From: CAYLMM01 sp964384825
GTDB lineage: Bacteria > Krumholzibacteriota > Krumholzibacteriia > LZORAL124-64-63
Direction of reading: 5' to 3'
NCBI GenBank assembly: GCA_964384825.1
Contig: CAYLMM010000037.1
Span: 1 to 28,044, forward strand
DNA: 28,044 nt
Shown here: piece after piece, positions 9,255 to 16,009 of the stretch
Layout of the letters: each line of letters opens with the position of its first letter
Numbering within the stretch: position 1 is the stretch's first letter
Notes under the pieces: model-generated
Told to the model about the DNA's origin: nothing
The model's database searches: none
The model's input: only the letters and a program-made list of their open reading frames with translations
Position numbers and translations under genes: made by a program

Positions 9255-10121
9255 ATGTCTCACCGGAAACTCGTGCTGCTCTCTATGATCGCCATGCTCG
9301 CCTTCCTCGCCCCCCTGACCGGCTGCGACGACGATGACGACGATGTCGCCGCGCCCACCGTCCAGCCCTACGTGATGGGCATCGCTTTCGGCGATGACAT
9401 GAGCGGTCCCAAGGCCGTGGATGAGGATCAGCCCGAAGCCTACGTCAACGTCGCCTACCCTCCCACCGTCCCGGCCGTCTCGATCAACGGATCGGAACTG
9501 GGCATGGAGATGGAGATGTCGATCTATGGCGGCGGATTCGGTTTCTACGGCTACTACGCCCCCGACGCCGAGAATTACGCGAACCTGAGCATCGATCTGG
9601 GCGCGGGCCACGCGCTGAGCGAAGCCTCGGTCGAGATCCCCGACACCTGCTCCCTGACCTCGCCCGAGTTCGTCGAGATGGATTGGGGCGACGACATCAC
9701 CGTGACCTGGAACGCCGCCGAAGCCGCGGACGGATACCTGGTCTATTACGACTTCGACGTCGACATCCGTGACGCCGACACCGGCGAGTACTCGTACTTC
9801 GACTACAACGGTTCGGTCTTCATCGAGGGCACCAGCATCTCGTTCGCCGGCGCGGACATCTTCCCCGCGGGCTTCACGACCGAAGACGTCAACTGGTTCG
9901 ACGGCGACGTGGACATCACGCCGGTCAGCGGCCCGATCAGCGCCGGAGACGCCCTGAACGTGACCGGGTCCTGCACGGGCATGTTCCTGGGATTCGGGAC
10001 CGAGACCTGGGTCGATGTCGACCTGGCTTCGGCGGAGCCTCTGGTCGAAAAGAGCGACGACGAAGAGCCCAGCCGCGTCGAGAAGGCCTTCGCCGCGCTG
10101 CAGGGTCTGGCCGACCGGTAG
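9255..10121 (+). CDS. Lipoprotein with a possible fibronectin-like segment, unknown function
   Basis: A 288-residue lipoprotein. Its signal peptide ends in the lipobox LTGC, making Cys24 the lipidated residue. A run of six Asp follows; Asp at +2 would mean inner-membrane retention under the E. coli Lol rule, which may not apply here. The mature protein is very acidic. ITVTWNAAEAADGYLVYYDFDV (split here as a WNA...DGYLVYY pattern) looks like a fibronectin type III strand pair, and a Gly/Tyr-rich patch lies near residues 92-104. An AAGGAGG site supports the start, and a strong terminator follows. The protein is probably surface-exposed or periplasmic; I do not recognise a family. Confidence 0.82.
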   Translation: MSHRKLVLLSMIAMLAFLAPLTGCDDDDDDVAAPTVQPYVMGIAFGDDMSGPKAVDEDQPEAYVNVAYPPTVPAVSINGSELGMEMEMSIYGGGFGFYGYYAPDAENYANLSIDLGAGHALSEASVEIPDTCSLTSPEFVEMDWGDDITVTWNAAEAADGYLVYYDFDVDIRDADTGEYSYFDYNGSVFIEGTSISFAGADIFPAGFTTEDVNWFDGDVDITPVSGPISAGDALNVTGSCTGMFLGFGTETWVDVDLASAEPLVEKSDDEEPSRVEKAFAALQGLADR

Positions 10122-10152
10122 CGATCCGCGAAGAGCGAACACGCCCTTCGAA

Positions 10153-10190
10153 GAAAGGGACGACCGGTTCGCCGGTCGTCCCCTTTCTTT
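10153..10190 (+). terminator. Rho-independent terminator after the lipoprotein gene
   Basis: Stem GGGACGACCGG (10157-10167) pairs with CCGGTCGTCCC (10172-10182) around a TTCG tetraloop. GAAA at 10153-10156 extends the stem past one bulged C, and CTTTCTTTT follows. It lies between two convergent genes and may also act on the minus-strand gene ending at 10219. Confidence 0.9.
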
Positions 10191-10218
10191 TCCGCTCCCG
10201 CGGGCGGCATCGCGCGGA

Positions 10219-11715
10219 TCAGGGCCCCTCGCGCGCCGCCTCCCGGGCCCGCCGCGCGATCCCCGCGAGCATCCCGCCGAAAACCGGCCCGTGCACCGGG
10301 AACAGGGCGTACCAGTAGAGCAGCCCGAACAGCCCCTCGGGATCGAAGACGGCCGTCTGGCGGATGACCGCGCCCCGTCCGTCGGGCTCGACGGCGAATT
10401 CCAGCCAGGCCCGGCCCGGGACCTTCATCTCCGCCCGCAGCAGAAGCCGCCGGTCGGGCTCGTAGCGCTCGACCCGCCAGAAATCCACCGCGTCGCCGAC
10501 GTGGGGCGTCTCGGGGTCGCGGCGCCCGCGCCTCGATCCCACCCCGCCGATCAGCAGGTCGATCCAGCCGCGCATCTTCCAGAGGAATCGATGGGCGTAC
10601 CAGCCGTTGTCGCCGCCGATGCGGGCCACCGGAGCGAAGGCGGCCGCAACGGGAACATCCACCCGGATCGAGCGGGCGTCGAGCAGGCGGTTGCGGAACC
10701 TCACCCCCGCACGGTTGCGCTGCGGGCCGGCCGAGGAAACGGCGTCGAACCAGCTCGTCTCGGCGAACTCGCGTTCCTCGTTGCGCAGAGCCGCGGCGAC
10801 GGCCTCGGTCACGCCCCGCGGCCTGACCGCGAAGACCTCGCGGGCGGTCGGATCCTCGACCACCGAGGGATGCTCGATGCTCTCGATGAGCTTCTTGCCG
10901 ATCCGCGCGTAGAGCGGAGTGACCAGCCCCAGCCAGAGGCTGGAAAGCCGGGGCGTGAGCACCGGCACCGGCACCATCAGGCGCTTCATCCCCTTCTGGC
11001 GGGCGTACTCGCGCATCAGGTCGCCGTAGGAGGCCCTGTCGGCGCCTCCGATCTCGAAGACGCGCGATTCCGGAGGCAGAGCCAGCGATTCCATCAGATA
11101 ATCCAGCAGATCATCGATGGCGATGGGCTGGGCCTCGACCGCCACCCACTTCGGGGTGACCATCGCCGGCAGGCGTTCGACCAGGGCTCGGATCATCTCG
11201 AAGGACAGGCTGCCCGAGCCCAGTACGATCGAGGCGCGCAGCTCGATCACCGGCAGGCCGCTCTCGCGCAGGATGTCGCCCACCTCGTGCCGGCTGCGCA
11301 TATGCTTCGACAGGTCGCCCGACTGCTGCGCCAGCCCGCCCAGGTAGATGATCCGGCCGACGCCGGCGGCGCGCGCCGCCTCGGCGAAATTCCGCGCCCC
11401 GAGCCGGTCCTGCTCCTCGAATTCACCGCTCGAACCCATGGAGTGGATCAGGTAGTAGGCGCCGTCGACGCCGGCCAGCGCCGAATCGAGGGACGCCCGG
11501 TCCAGCACGTCGCCGGCGACGGTCTCGACGCCCGGCCCGACCCTTCCGGCCAGCCGCTCGGGACTGCGCGCCATGCAGCGCACCCGGAAACCCGACGCCT
11601 CCAGCCGCCTCTGCAGCCGGCCGCCGACGTAGCCCGTCGCGCCTGTCACCAGGACCCGCCCGCCCTCTGCCAAGGCAGTCCGGCCGACGCCGGTGGAATC
11701 GAGATTCGTGTTCAT
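10219..11715 (-). CDS. SDR-type NAD(P)-binding protein with C-terminal DUF2867
   Basis: A 498-residue two-domain protein. The N-terminal half is an atypical short-chain dehydrogenase/NmrA-like Rossmann fold with the nucleotide motif VLVTGATGYVGGRL near residues 21-34, a second-strand Arg after MARSP, and the run GDVLDRASLDSALAGVDGAYYLIHS. It continues with IIYLGGL and the helix HMRSRHEVGDILRESGLPV. The C-terminal third (WYAHRFLWKMRGWIDLLIGG, GDAVDFWRVERYEPDRRLLL) matches the DUF2867 domain found fused to this fold. The substrate is unknown; members may act on or bind lipids or quinones, which is inference. The start at 11715 is preferred over 11856 because the extra N-terminal residues are low-complexity and the promoter at 11723-11751 lies inside them. 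It is divergent from the CIA30 gene. Confidence 0.88.
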   Translation of the reverse strand: MNTNLDSTGVGRTALAEGGRVLVTGATGYVGGRLQRRLEASGFRVRCMARSPERLAGRVGPGVETVAGDVLDRASLDSALAGVDGAYYLIHSMGSSGEFEEQDRLGARNFAEAARAAGVGRIIYLGGLAQQSGDLSKHMRSRHEVGDILRESGLPVIELRASIVLGSGSLSFEMIRALVERLPAMVTPKWVAVEAQPIAIDDLLDYLMESLALPPESRVFEIGGADRASYGDLMREYARQKGMKRLMVPVPVLTPRLSSLWLGLVTPLYARIGKKLIESIEHPSVVEDPTAREVFAVRPRGVTEAVAAALRNEEREFAETSWFDAVSSAGPQRNRAGVRFRNRLLDARSIRVDVPVAAAFAPVARIGGDNGWYAHRFLWKMRGWIDLLIGGVGSRRGRRDPETPHVGDAVDFWRVERYEPDRRLLLRAEMKVPGRAWLEFAVEPDGRGAVIRQTAVFDPEGLFGLLYWYALFPVHGPVFGGMLAGIARRAREAAREGP

Positions 11716-11722
11716 GATTTCC

Positions 11723-11751
11723 AGGCTACGAAAGCCCGGCGACGACGGCAA
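11723..11751 (-). promoter_or_regulatory. Putative promoter of the SDR gene, implying a leaderless message
   Basis: On the minus strand TTGCCG (11751-11746), a 17-base spacer and TAGCCT (11728-11723). The ATG is only 7 bases after the -10, so transcription would start at or within a base or two of the start codon. No ribosome site fits in that space. Confidence 0.4.
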
Positions 11752-11843
11752 GGGGGCTCGGGAAGATGGCGCCCCGCCCGAATCCGCGGTAGTCTTTCTT
11801 GCGGTACCGGTTCGCGACAGATTCCCCGTCCGCAGGAAGCCCG

Positions 11844-12365
11844 ATGAAGAACCCACGCATCCTTTTCGACTTCGGACCCGACGATCAGGCCGTCTGGCGC
11901 TCGGTCGACGATGTGGTGATGGGCGGCGTGTCCCGGGGCGCTTTCCGGCTCTCCGGCGAGGGGACCGGCCTATTCACGGGAACCCTTTCGCTGGAGAACA
12001 ACGGGGGGTTCGCCTCGGTGCGGGCCGAGATCGGCCGGGGCGATCTCTCGTCCTTCGACGGTCTGGAAATCAAGGTCCGCGGCGACGGACGGACCTATCA
12101 GCTGAGACTGAGAACCGACGGCCGCCTCGACGGCGTCGCCTACCGGGCCTCGTTCACCACCGGCTGCCGGACGTGGATGATCGCCCGCATCCCCTTCGAC
12201 CGCTTCGAGGCCTCGTTCAGGGGCCGCGCCGTGCCCGACGCGCCGCCGCTGGACACATCCCGCATCCGGCAGCTGTCGCTGATGCTGGCCGACGGCCAGC
12301 CGGGAGACTTCTCCCTCGAGATCGACCACGTCAGCGCCTGGAAAAGACCGGCGGCCGGCGATTGA
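11844..12365 (+). CDS. CIA30-family protein (NDUFAF1-like galactose-binding fold)
   Basis: A 173-residue cytoplasmic protein of the CIA30 family, named after a mitochondrial complex I assembly factor. The family signature WRSVDDVVMGGVSRGAF is present at about residues 17-33, followed by FTGTLSLENNGGFASVRAE, the run SSFDGLEIKVRGDGRTYQLRLRTD (in parts) and the closing strand FSLEIDHVSAW. The fold is a beta-sandwich like carbohydrate-binding domains. Bacterial members have no settled role and are not usually linked to complex I genes; none are present here. An AGGA site 8 bases upstream supports the ATG at 11844. A TAGTCT at 11790-11795 could be a -10 for this gene, but the -35 is poor. Confidence 0.88.
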   Translation: MKNPRILFDFGPDDQAVWRSVDDVVMGGVSRGAFRLSGEGTGLFTGTLSLENNGGFASVRAEIGRGDLSSFDGLEIKVRGDGRTYQLRLRTDGRLDGVAYRASFTTGCRTWMIARIPFDRFEASFRGRAVPDAPPLDTSRIRQLSLMLADGQPGDFSLEIDHVSAWKRPAAGD

Positions 12366-12401
12366 GACCGGGCCGGCCCGATTCCCGGCCGGAGGATCTC
12401 A
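12363..12401. terminator. Hairpin between convergent genes, possible weak bidirectional terminator
   Basis: GGCCGG (12371-12376) pairs with CCGGCC (12385-12390), and an outer TGAGA/TCTCA pairing (12363-12367 with 12397-12401) encloses it, spanning both convergent stop codons. There is no T tract on either strand. Confidence 0.35.
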
Positions 12402-13625
12402 GCCCGCTGAGCATTCGATTCCCAGCAGGGTCACGTCGTCCTCGAACTGATCCCCGTCGTTCCAATCGGCGATCCTCTCCATCACCGCCTGCAGGCATTC
12501 CTCGACCGGCAGATGGGCGTTGCCGGCGAATGCCTCCATCAGGCCCGACTGCCCCAGCTGCTCGTCGCGCGCGTCGGCCGCCTCGGTCGCCCCGTCGGTG
12601 AACAGCAGCAGCCGATCGCCGGGGCTCAGCCGCAGCACGTCCTCCCGATACTCGAAATCCGGCAGGATGCCGACCGGCAATCCGTCGGGGGCCGGGCAGA
12701 TCCCGGGGCCGTCGGAATCGATCCGCAGGGGCGGATGATGCCCGGCCGTCGCGTAGCGGAATTCGCCGGTCCTCTGGTCGAGAACCCCGTAGACCATCGT
12801 GAAGAACTTGCGGGTATCGGGGTCGGAGATCAGCCGGCTGTTGAGGGTCTCGACCACCCGGGCCGGCGGGGCGACATCGAATCCGGTTCGGCCGCCGGTC
12901 GCCGGGACGAACAGGCAGGACTGCTCCGGAACGGGCGAGAGCAATCGGTTCAGGGAAGCGGAGAACAGGGCCGCGGGCACGCCGTGACCGCTGACGTCCA
13001 GGATATGGATTCCGACATGATCCGGATCCAGCCGCTGGATGCCCAGGCTGTCGCCCCCGAGCTCCTGGCACGGACGGCAGGTCCAGGCGAAGGAGAATCC
13101 GGGCACGGCGGGAAGCTCCCGCGGCAGCCAGGCCTGCTGGACCTCGGCGGCCTCGTTCAGATCCCGCCGCATGGACCTGTTGGCCCGCTCGAGCTGTTCC
13201 TTCGCCAGGCGCAGGGCGTCCTCGGCGTCGCGGCGGGCGGTCACGTCGGACTGGATGCCGATGAAATGGGTGACCCCGCCGTCGCCGTCGCGCACCGGCG
13301 AGATCGAAAGCCTGTTCCAGAAGCGCGACCCGTCGCGGCGGTAGTTGAGGATCTCGACCGTGCAGTCGCGTTGCTCGCGCAGCGCGGCGCGGATCCGCTC
13401 GGAAACCCCCGGATCGGTTTCGGGGCCCTGCAGGAACTTGCAGTTCCGCCCCAGCGCGAAGGAAGCCGCGTAGCCGGTCAGCCTTTCGAAGCCCTCGTTG
13501 ACGTAGATCAGCGGGCGGCCGGGCGCCCGGGCGTCGGCGATGGTGATCCCCTCGGCCGCGGCGGCCAGGGCCCGGTCCTTGAGGTCCATGAGCCGGGGCG
13601 CGGCGTCATCCTTCCATCCATCCAT
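12399..13625 (-). CDS. LOV-domain blue-light receptor with SpoIIE/RsbU-type PP2C phosphatase
   Basis: A 408-residue predicted photoreceptor phosphatase. Residues about 18-127 are a LOV domain with the flavin-adduct motif GRNCKFLQG (Cys62), the flavin-contacting Asn94 and Asn104 in NYRRDGSRFWNRL, and Gln125 in FIGIQSDVT; all key residues are intact. A helical linker (about 128-165, rich in Glu, Arg and Leu) likely carries the signal by coiled coil. The C-terminal SpoIIE/PP2C domain has metal residues in ELGGD (Asp192), ILDVSGHGVPAALFS (Asp210), LFTDGATEA and EDDVTLLGIE (Asp396, Asp397). Such enzymes usually dephosphorylate an anti-anti-sigma factor in a partner-switching stress pathway, but no anti-sigma partner gene is in the window. 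The start at 13625 follows a GAGGAGA site; the longer frame from 13679 has none. It is divergent from the fasciclin gene. Confidence 0.95.
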   Translation of the reverse strand: MDGWKDDAAPRLMDLKDRALAAAAEGITIADARAPGRPLIYVNEGFERLTGYAASFALGRNCKFLQGPETDPGVSERIRAALREQRDCTVEILNYRRDGSRFWNRLSISPVRDGDGGVTHFIGIQSDVTARRDAEDALRLAKEQLERANRSMRRDLNEAAEVQQAWLPRELPAVPGFSFAWTCRPCQELGGDSLGIQRLDPDHVGIHILDVSGHGVPAALFSASLNRLLSPVPEQSCLFVPATGGRTGFDVAPPARVVETLNSRLISDPDTRKFFTMVYGVLDQRTGEFRYATAGHHPPLRIDSDGPGICPAPDGLPVGILPDFEYREDVLRLSPGDRLLLFTDGATEAADARDEQLGQSGLMEAFAGNAHLPVEECLQAVMERIADWNDGDQFEDDVTLLGIECSAG

Positions 13626-13766
13626 CCCGAACGTCTCCTCTCCCGTCGGCGGCGAAAACCCGGCTCGCGGAACGATCACGCGGCGGCCCGGCCCGGACGA
13701 CCGATCCGTCGCGGACTCAGCACATGATACAACCGGTCTCGGCGATGCAAAGCAATTCCCCCCCCC

Positions 13767-13799
13767 TTGCGGAAAACCGGACTATACATATCATGATAT
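13767..13799 (+). promoter_or_regulatory. Putative promoter of the fasciclin gene with a palindrome over the -10
   Basis: TTGCGG (13767-13772), a 16-base spacer and TATCAT (13789-13794). The perfect 12-base palindrome ATATCATGATAT (13788-13799) covers the -10 and could be an operator. The rest of the 220-base divergent region is an AT-poor stretch with a C run near 13758-13766. Confidence 0.45.
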
Positions 13800-13846
13800 T
13801 TCCGTTCAACTTCGCCTAGACACCGAATTGAGGGAGGTTCGATAAC

Positions 13847-14833
13847 ATGAAGAAGCTGATGATCGTGACAATGATGTTGGCCGCCGTCGCCCTGACGGCC
13901 GGCTGTTCCGAGAGCGACAGCATCGTCTCGCCGAGCCCCGAGGCCGCCAGGGCCGACTTGACGCTGGAGAGGCAATCACCCGCTTCGGCTACCTCGATCG
14001 TCGACGTGGCCCTGGCGGTCAACGCCGACACCGGCGAGTTCTCGACCCTGATCGCCGCGCTGGTCGCCGCCGATCTGGTCGACGCCCTGGACGGCCGGGG
14101 TCAGTTCACCGTCTTCGCGCCGACCGACGCCGCCTTCGCGGCCATCGGCTACGACGACTCGAACATCGGCGACCTGCCGGTCGAGGCTCTGAAGAACATC
14201 CTGCTCTACCACGTGGCGCAGGGCCGCCGTTACGCGGAGGATGTGCTGTCGTCCGACAAGTACCGCATGCTCAACGGCGATTTCGCGATGATCGAGTTCG
14301 ACGGTGTCGACGCCTTCATCGACGGCGCGCCGATCGTCCAGACCGACGTCGAGGCCGACAACGGCGTCATCCACATCATCGGCGGCGTGATGCTGCCGCC
14401 CGAGGGTGATGATGACGGCCGGACCACCATCGTCGACGTGGCGCTGGCGGTCAACGCCGACACCGGCGAGTTCTCGACCCTGATCGCGGCCCTGGGCGCC
14501 GCGGATCTGGTCGGCGTCCTCGACGGAAAGAGGCAGTTCACCGTGTTCGCGCCGACCGACGCCGCCTTCGCGGCCATCGGCTACGACGCCACGAACATCG
14601 GCGACCTGCCGGTCGACGACCTGGCGAACATCCTGCTCTACCACGTGGCGCCCGGACGCCGCTACGCCGAGGACGTGCTGGCCTCCGACCAGTACCGGAT
14701 GTTCAACGGCGACTTCGCGATGATCGAGTTCGACGGCGTCGACGCCTTCATCGACGGCGCGCCGATCGTCCAGACCGACGTCATGGCCGACAACGGCGTC
14801 ATCCATATCATCGGCGGCGTGATGCTGCCCTAG
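13847..14833 (+). CDS. Lipoprotein with two near-identical fasciclin (FAS1) domains
   Basis: A 328-residue lipoprotein: signal peptide, lipobox LTAGC with Cys20, and Ser at +2, which suggests outer-membrane sorting under the E. coli rule. After a Ser/Pro-rich linker come two FAS1 domains, residues 51-184 and 195-328. Each has the H1 motif FTVFAPTDAAFAAIG, the conserved ILLYHV and the ending DNGVIHIIGGVMLP. FAS1 domains mediate cell adhesion and matrix binding. The two copies differ at only a small number of residues and are joined by an acidic linker (PEGDDDGRT). A GGGAGG site 9 bases upstream supports the start. It is divergent from the LOV phosphatase and may share its regulatory region. 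Confidence 0.95.
   Translation: MKKLMIVTMMLAAVALTAGCSESDSIVSPSPEAARADLTLERQSPASATSIVDVALAVNADTGEFSTLIAALVAADLVDALDGRGQFTVFAPTDAAFAAIGYDDSNIGDLPVEALKNILLYHVAQGRRYAEDVLSSDKYRMLNGDFAMIEFDGVDAFIDGAPIVQTDVEADNGVIHIIGGVMLPPEGDDDGRTTIVDVALAVNADTGEFSTLIAALGAADLVGVLDGKRQFTVFAPTDAAFAAIGYDATNIGDLPVDDLANILLYHVAPGRRYAEDVLASDQYRMFNGDFAMIEFDGVDAFIDGAPIVQTDVMADNGVIHIIGGVMLP
13997..14830 (+). repeat. Internal tandem duplication of a 402-base FAS1 unit
   Basis: Unit 1 (13997-14398) and unit 2 (14429-14830) are offset by 432 bases and are nearly identical at the protein level and highly similar as DNA, with differences mainly at third codon positions. The 30-base spacer encodes an acidic linker. Confidence 0.9.
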
Positions 14834-14859
14834 TCCGGCACCGACAGCGAAGATCCCCC

Positions 14860-14884
14860 GGAGCCCGGGCCTCGCCCGGGCTCC
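14860..14884 (+). terminator. Probable terminator hairpin after the fasciclin gene
   Basis: GGAGCCCGGGC (14860-14870) pairs perfectly with GCCCGGGCTCC (14874-14884) over a 3-base loop, 27 bases after the stop. Only TT follows, so it lacks a proper T tract. Confidence 0.6.
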
Positions 14885-14905
14885 TTCGCGTCCGCCAACC
14901 TCGTA

Positions 14906-14934
14906 TTGACAATCCCCGATCCGCTTGGTAGCCC
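14906..14934 (+). promoter_or_regulatory. Putative promoter of the beta-propeller gene
   Basis: A perfect -35 TTGACA (14906-14911) with a 17-base spacer to TAGCCC (14929-14934), 41 bases before the ATG at 14976. The -10 is poor by E. coli standards but resembles TAGCCT in the SDR promoter. Confidence 0.4.
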
Positions 14935-14975
14935 TTTTTCAAATGCGAATCCGACCCCGAACCGAGGAGGCTTCC

Positions 14976-15944
14976 ATGCGTCAGACCTTCCTGCCGACGT
15001 GCCTGTGCCTGCTGCTGCTGCCCATCCTGGCGTCCGGAGCCCCTCACCAGTGGTCGGCGGCTGAGGACGTGCCCGACATCAGGGCCGCCTACGGCTGTGT
15101 CGCGGGAGCCTTCGCCGACGGCGTCTTCCACGTGGTGACCACCGACGGCGACCGCAACGTGCGCCACGTCCGCCGCGCGAACGGGCAGTGGATCGCACCG
15201 GTGTCCCTGGCCTACCACAGGGCGAGTTTCTCGCCCGATCTGGCCTTCAGCCAGGGCATGCTGCACATGGTCGGGCAGAACAAGTTCAAGGTCTGGCACT
15301 CGACCTTCGACGGCACCACCTGGAGCAATCCGGCCGAGATCCCGGCGATGGAAGCCCGCAACCGCCCCCGGATCGCGGCCATGAACGGCGTCGTCCACCT
15401 CACTCACGGCGGCATGAACATGGACCGCCGCCGCGTCTTCCACGCCGCCAACGCGGGTTGGGGCTGGGGACACAACGTGGCCCTGCCGGACCAGACCGGG
15501 CGTCCGACCGCGGCGCTGGCCGGCCTCGACGGGACCCTGCACATGGTCTACATCTCCAAGAACTCCCCGACCGCCTGGCACACCTTCCGCGACCGCTGGG
15601 GCGAATGGTCGCCGCCGACGCAGATCCCCGGCATCAACACCAACCGCCCCCTCGACCTGGTGGCTGCCAACGGACGGCTGTTCTGCCTCCACACAGTCGG
15701 CGAGGCGCGCCTGTGGGAGCAGCTGCCGTTGGCCTACTGCGAGTACGCAGACGGCCGCTGGGACGCCCCGACGGCCCTCGAGGGCTACGTCTGCTACGGC
15801 AATCCCGCGGCCGCGGTCGAGCCCGGCGCGCCCCAGCAGATCCATCTGCTGCTGCCCTCGCGGGTGGGGATCCTGCACCTGCAGACGCAGGACGAGATGA
15901 AGATCGCTCCGGTGCGGATGAAGAAGATGGGCGCGGCCAGGTAG
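14976..15944 (+). CDS. Secreted repeat protein, probable six-unit beta-propeller
   Basis: A 322-residue exported protein with a signal peptide rich in Leu and Cys (CLCLLLLPILASGA). The mature part contains six degenerate repeats of about 45-55 residues. Each starts with Trp plus a small residue and Pro (WSAAEDVP, WIAPVSL, WSNPAEIP, WGHNVALP, WSPPTQIP, WDAPTAL) and contains a 'G.LHMV' strand such as QGMLHMVGQ, NGVVHLTHG, DGTLHMVYI and NGRLFCLHT. This spacing fits a beta-propeller, possibly of the lectin or sialidase-like type. No catalytic motif is seen. The C-terminus is basic (MKIAPVRMKKMGAAR). The start at 14976 has a GAGGAGG site; the frame opening at 14925 lies over the promoter. Sugar binding is inference. 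Confidence 0.75.
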   Translation: MRQTFLPTCLCLLLLPILASGAPHQWSAAEDVPDIRAAYGCVAGAFADGVFHVVTTDGDRNVRHVRRANGQWIAPVSLAYHRASFSPDLAFSQGMLHMVGQNKFKVWHSTFDGTTWSNPAEIPAMEARNRPRIAAMNGVVHLTHGGMNMDRRRVFHAANAGWGWGHNVALPDQTGRPTAALAGLDGTLHMVYISKNSPTAWHTFRDRWGEWSPPTQIPGINTNRPLDLVAANGRLFCLHTVGEARLWEQLPLAYCEYADGRWDAPTALEGYVCYGNPAAAVEPGAPQQIHLLLPSRVGILHLQTQDEMKIAPVRMKKMGAAR

Positions 15945-16009
15945 GAGACGCGGCCCGGCCGGCGGTTTCACCGGCCGAACGCCCCCGGCAAGATTCGATG
16001 GGAACAGCC

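Noticed and set aside
13610..13626. TCCA/ATCC short tandem repeat at the start of the LOV phosphatase
   Set aside because: Only about three units; too short to argue for phase variation.
15945..16009. CGGCCGG/CCGGCCG hairpin between the propeller and antiporter genes as a terminator
   Set aside because: Seven base pairs with an 8-base loop and no T tract; not enough to call.
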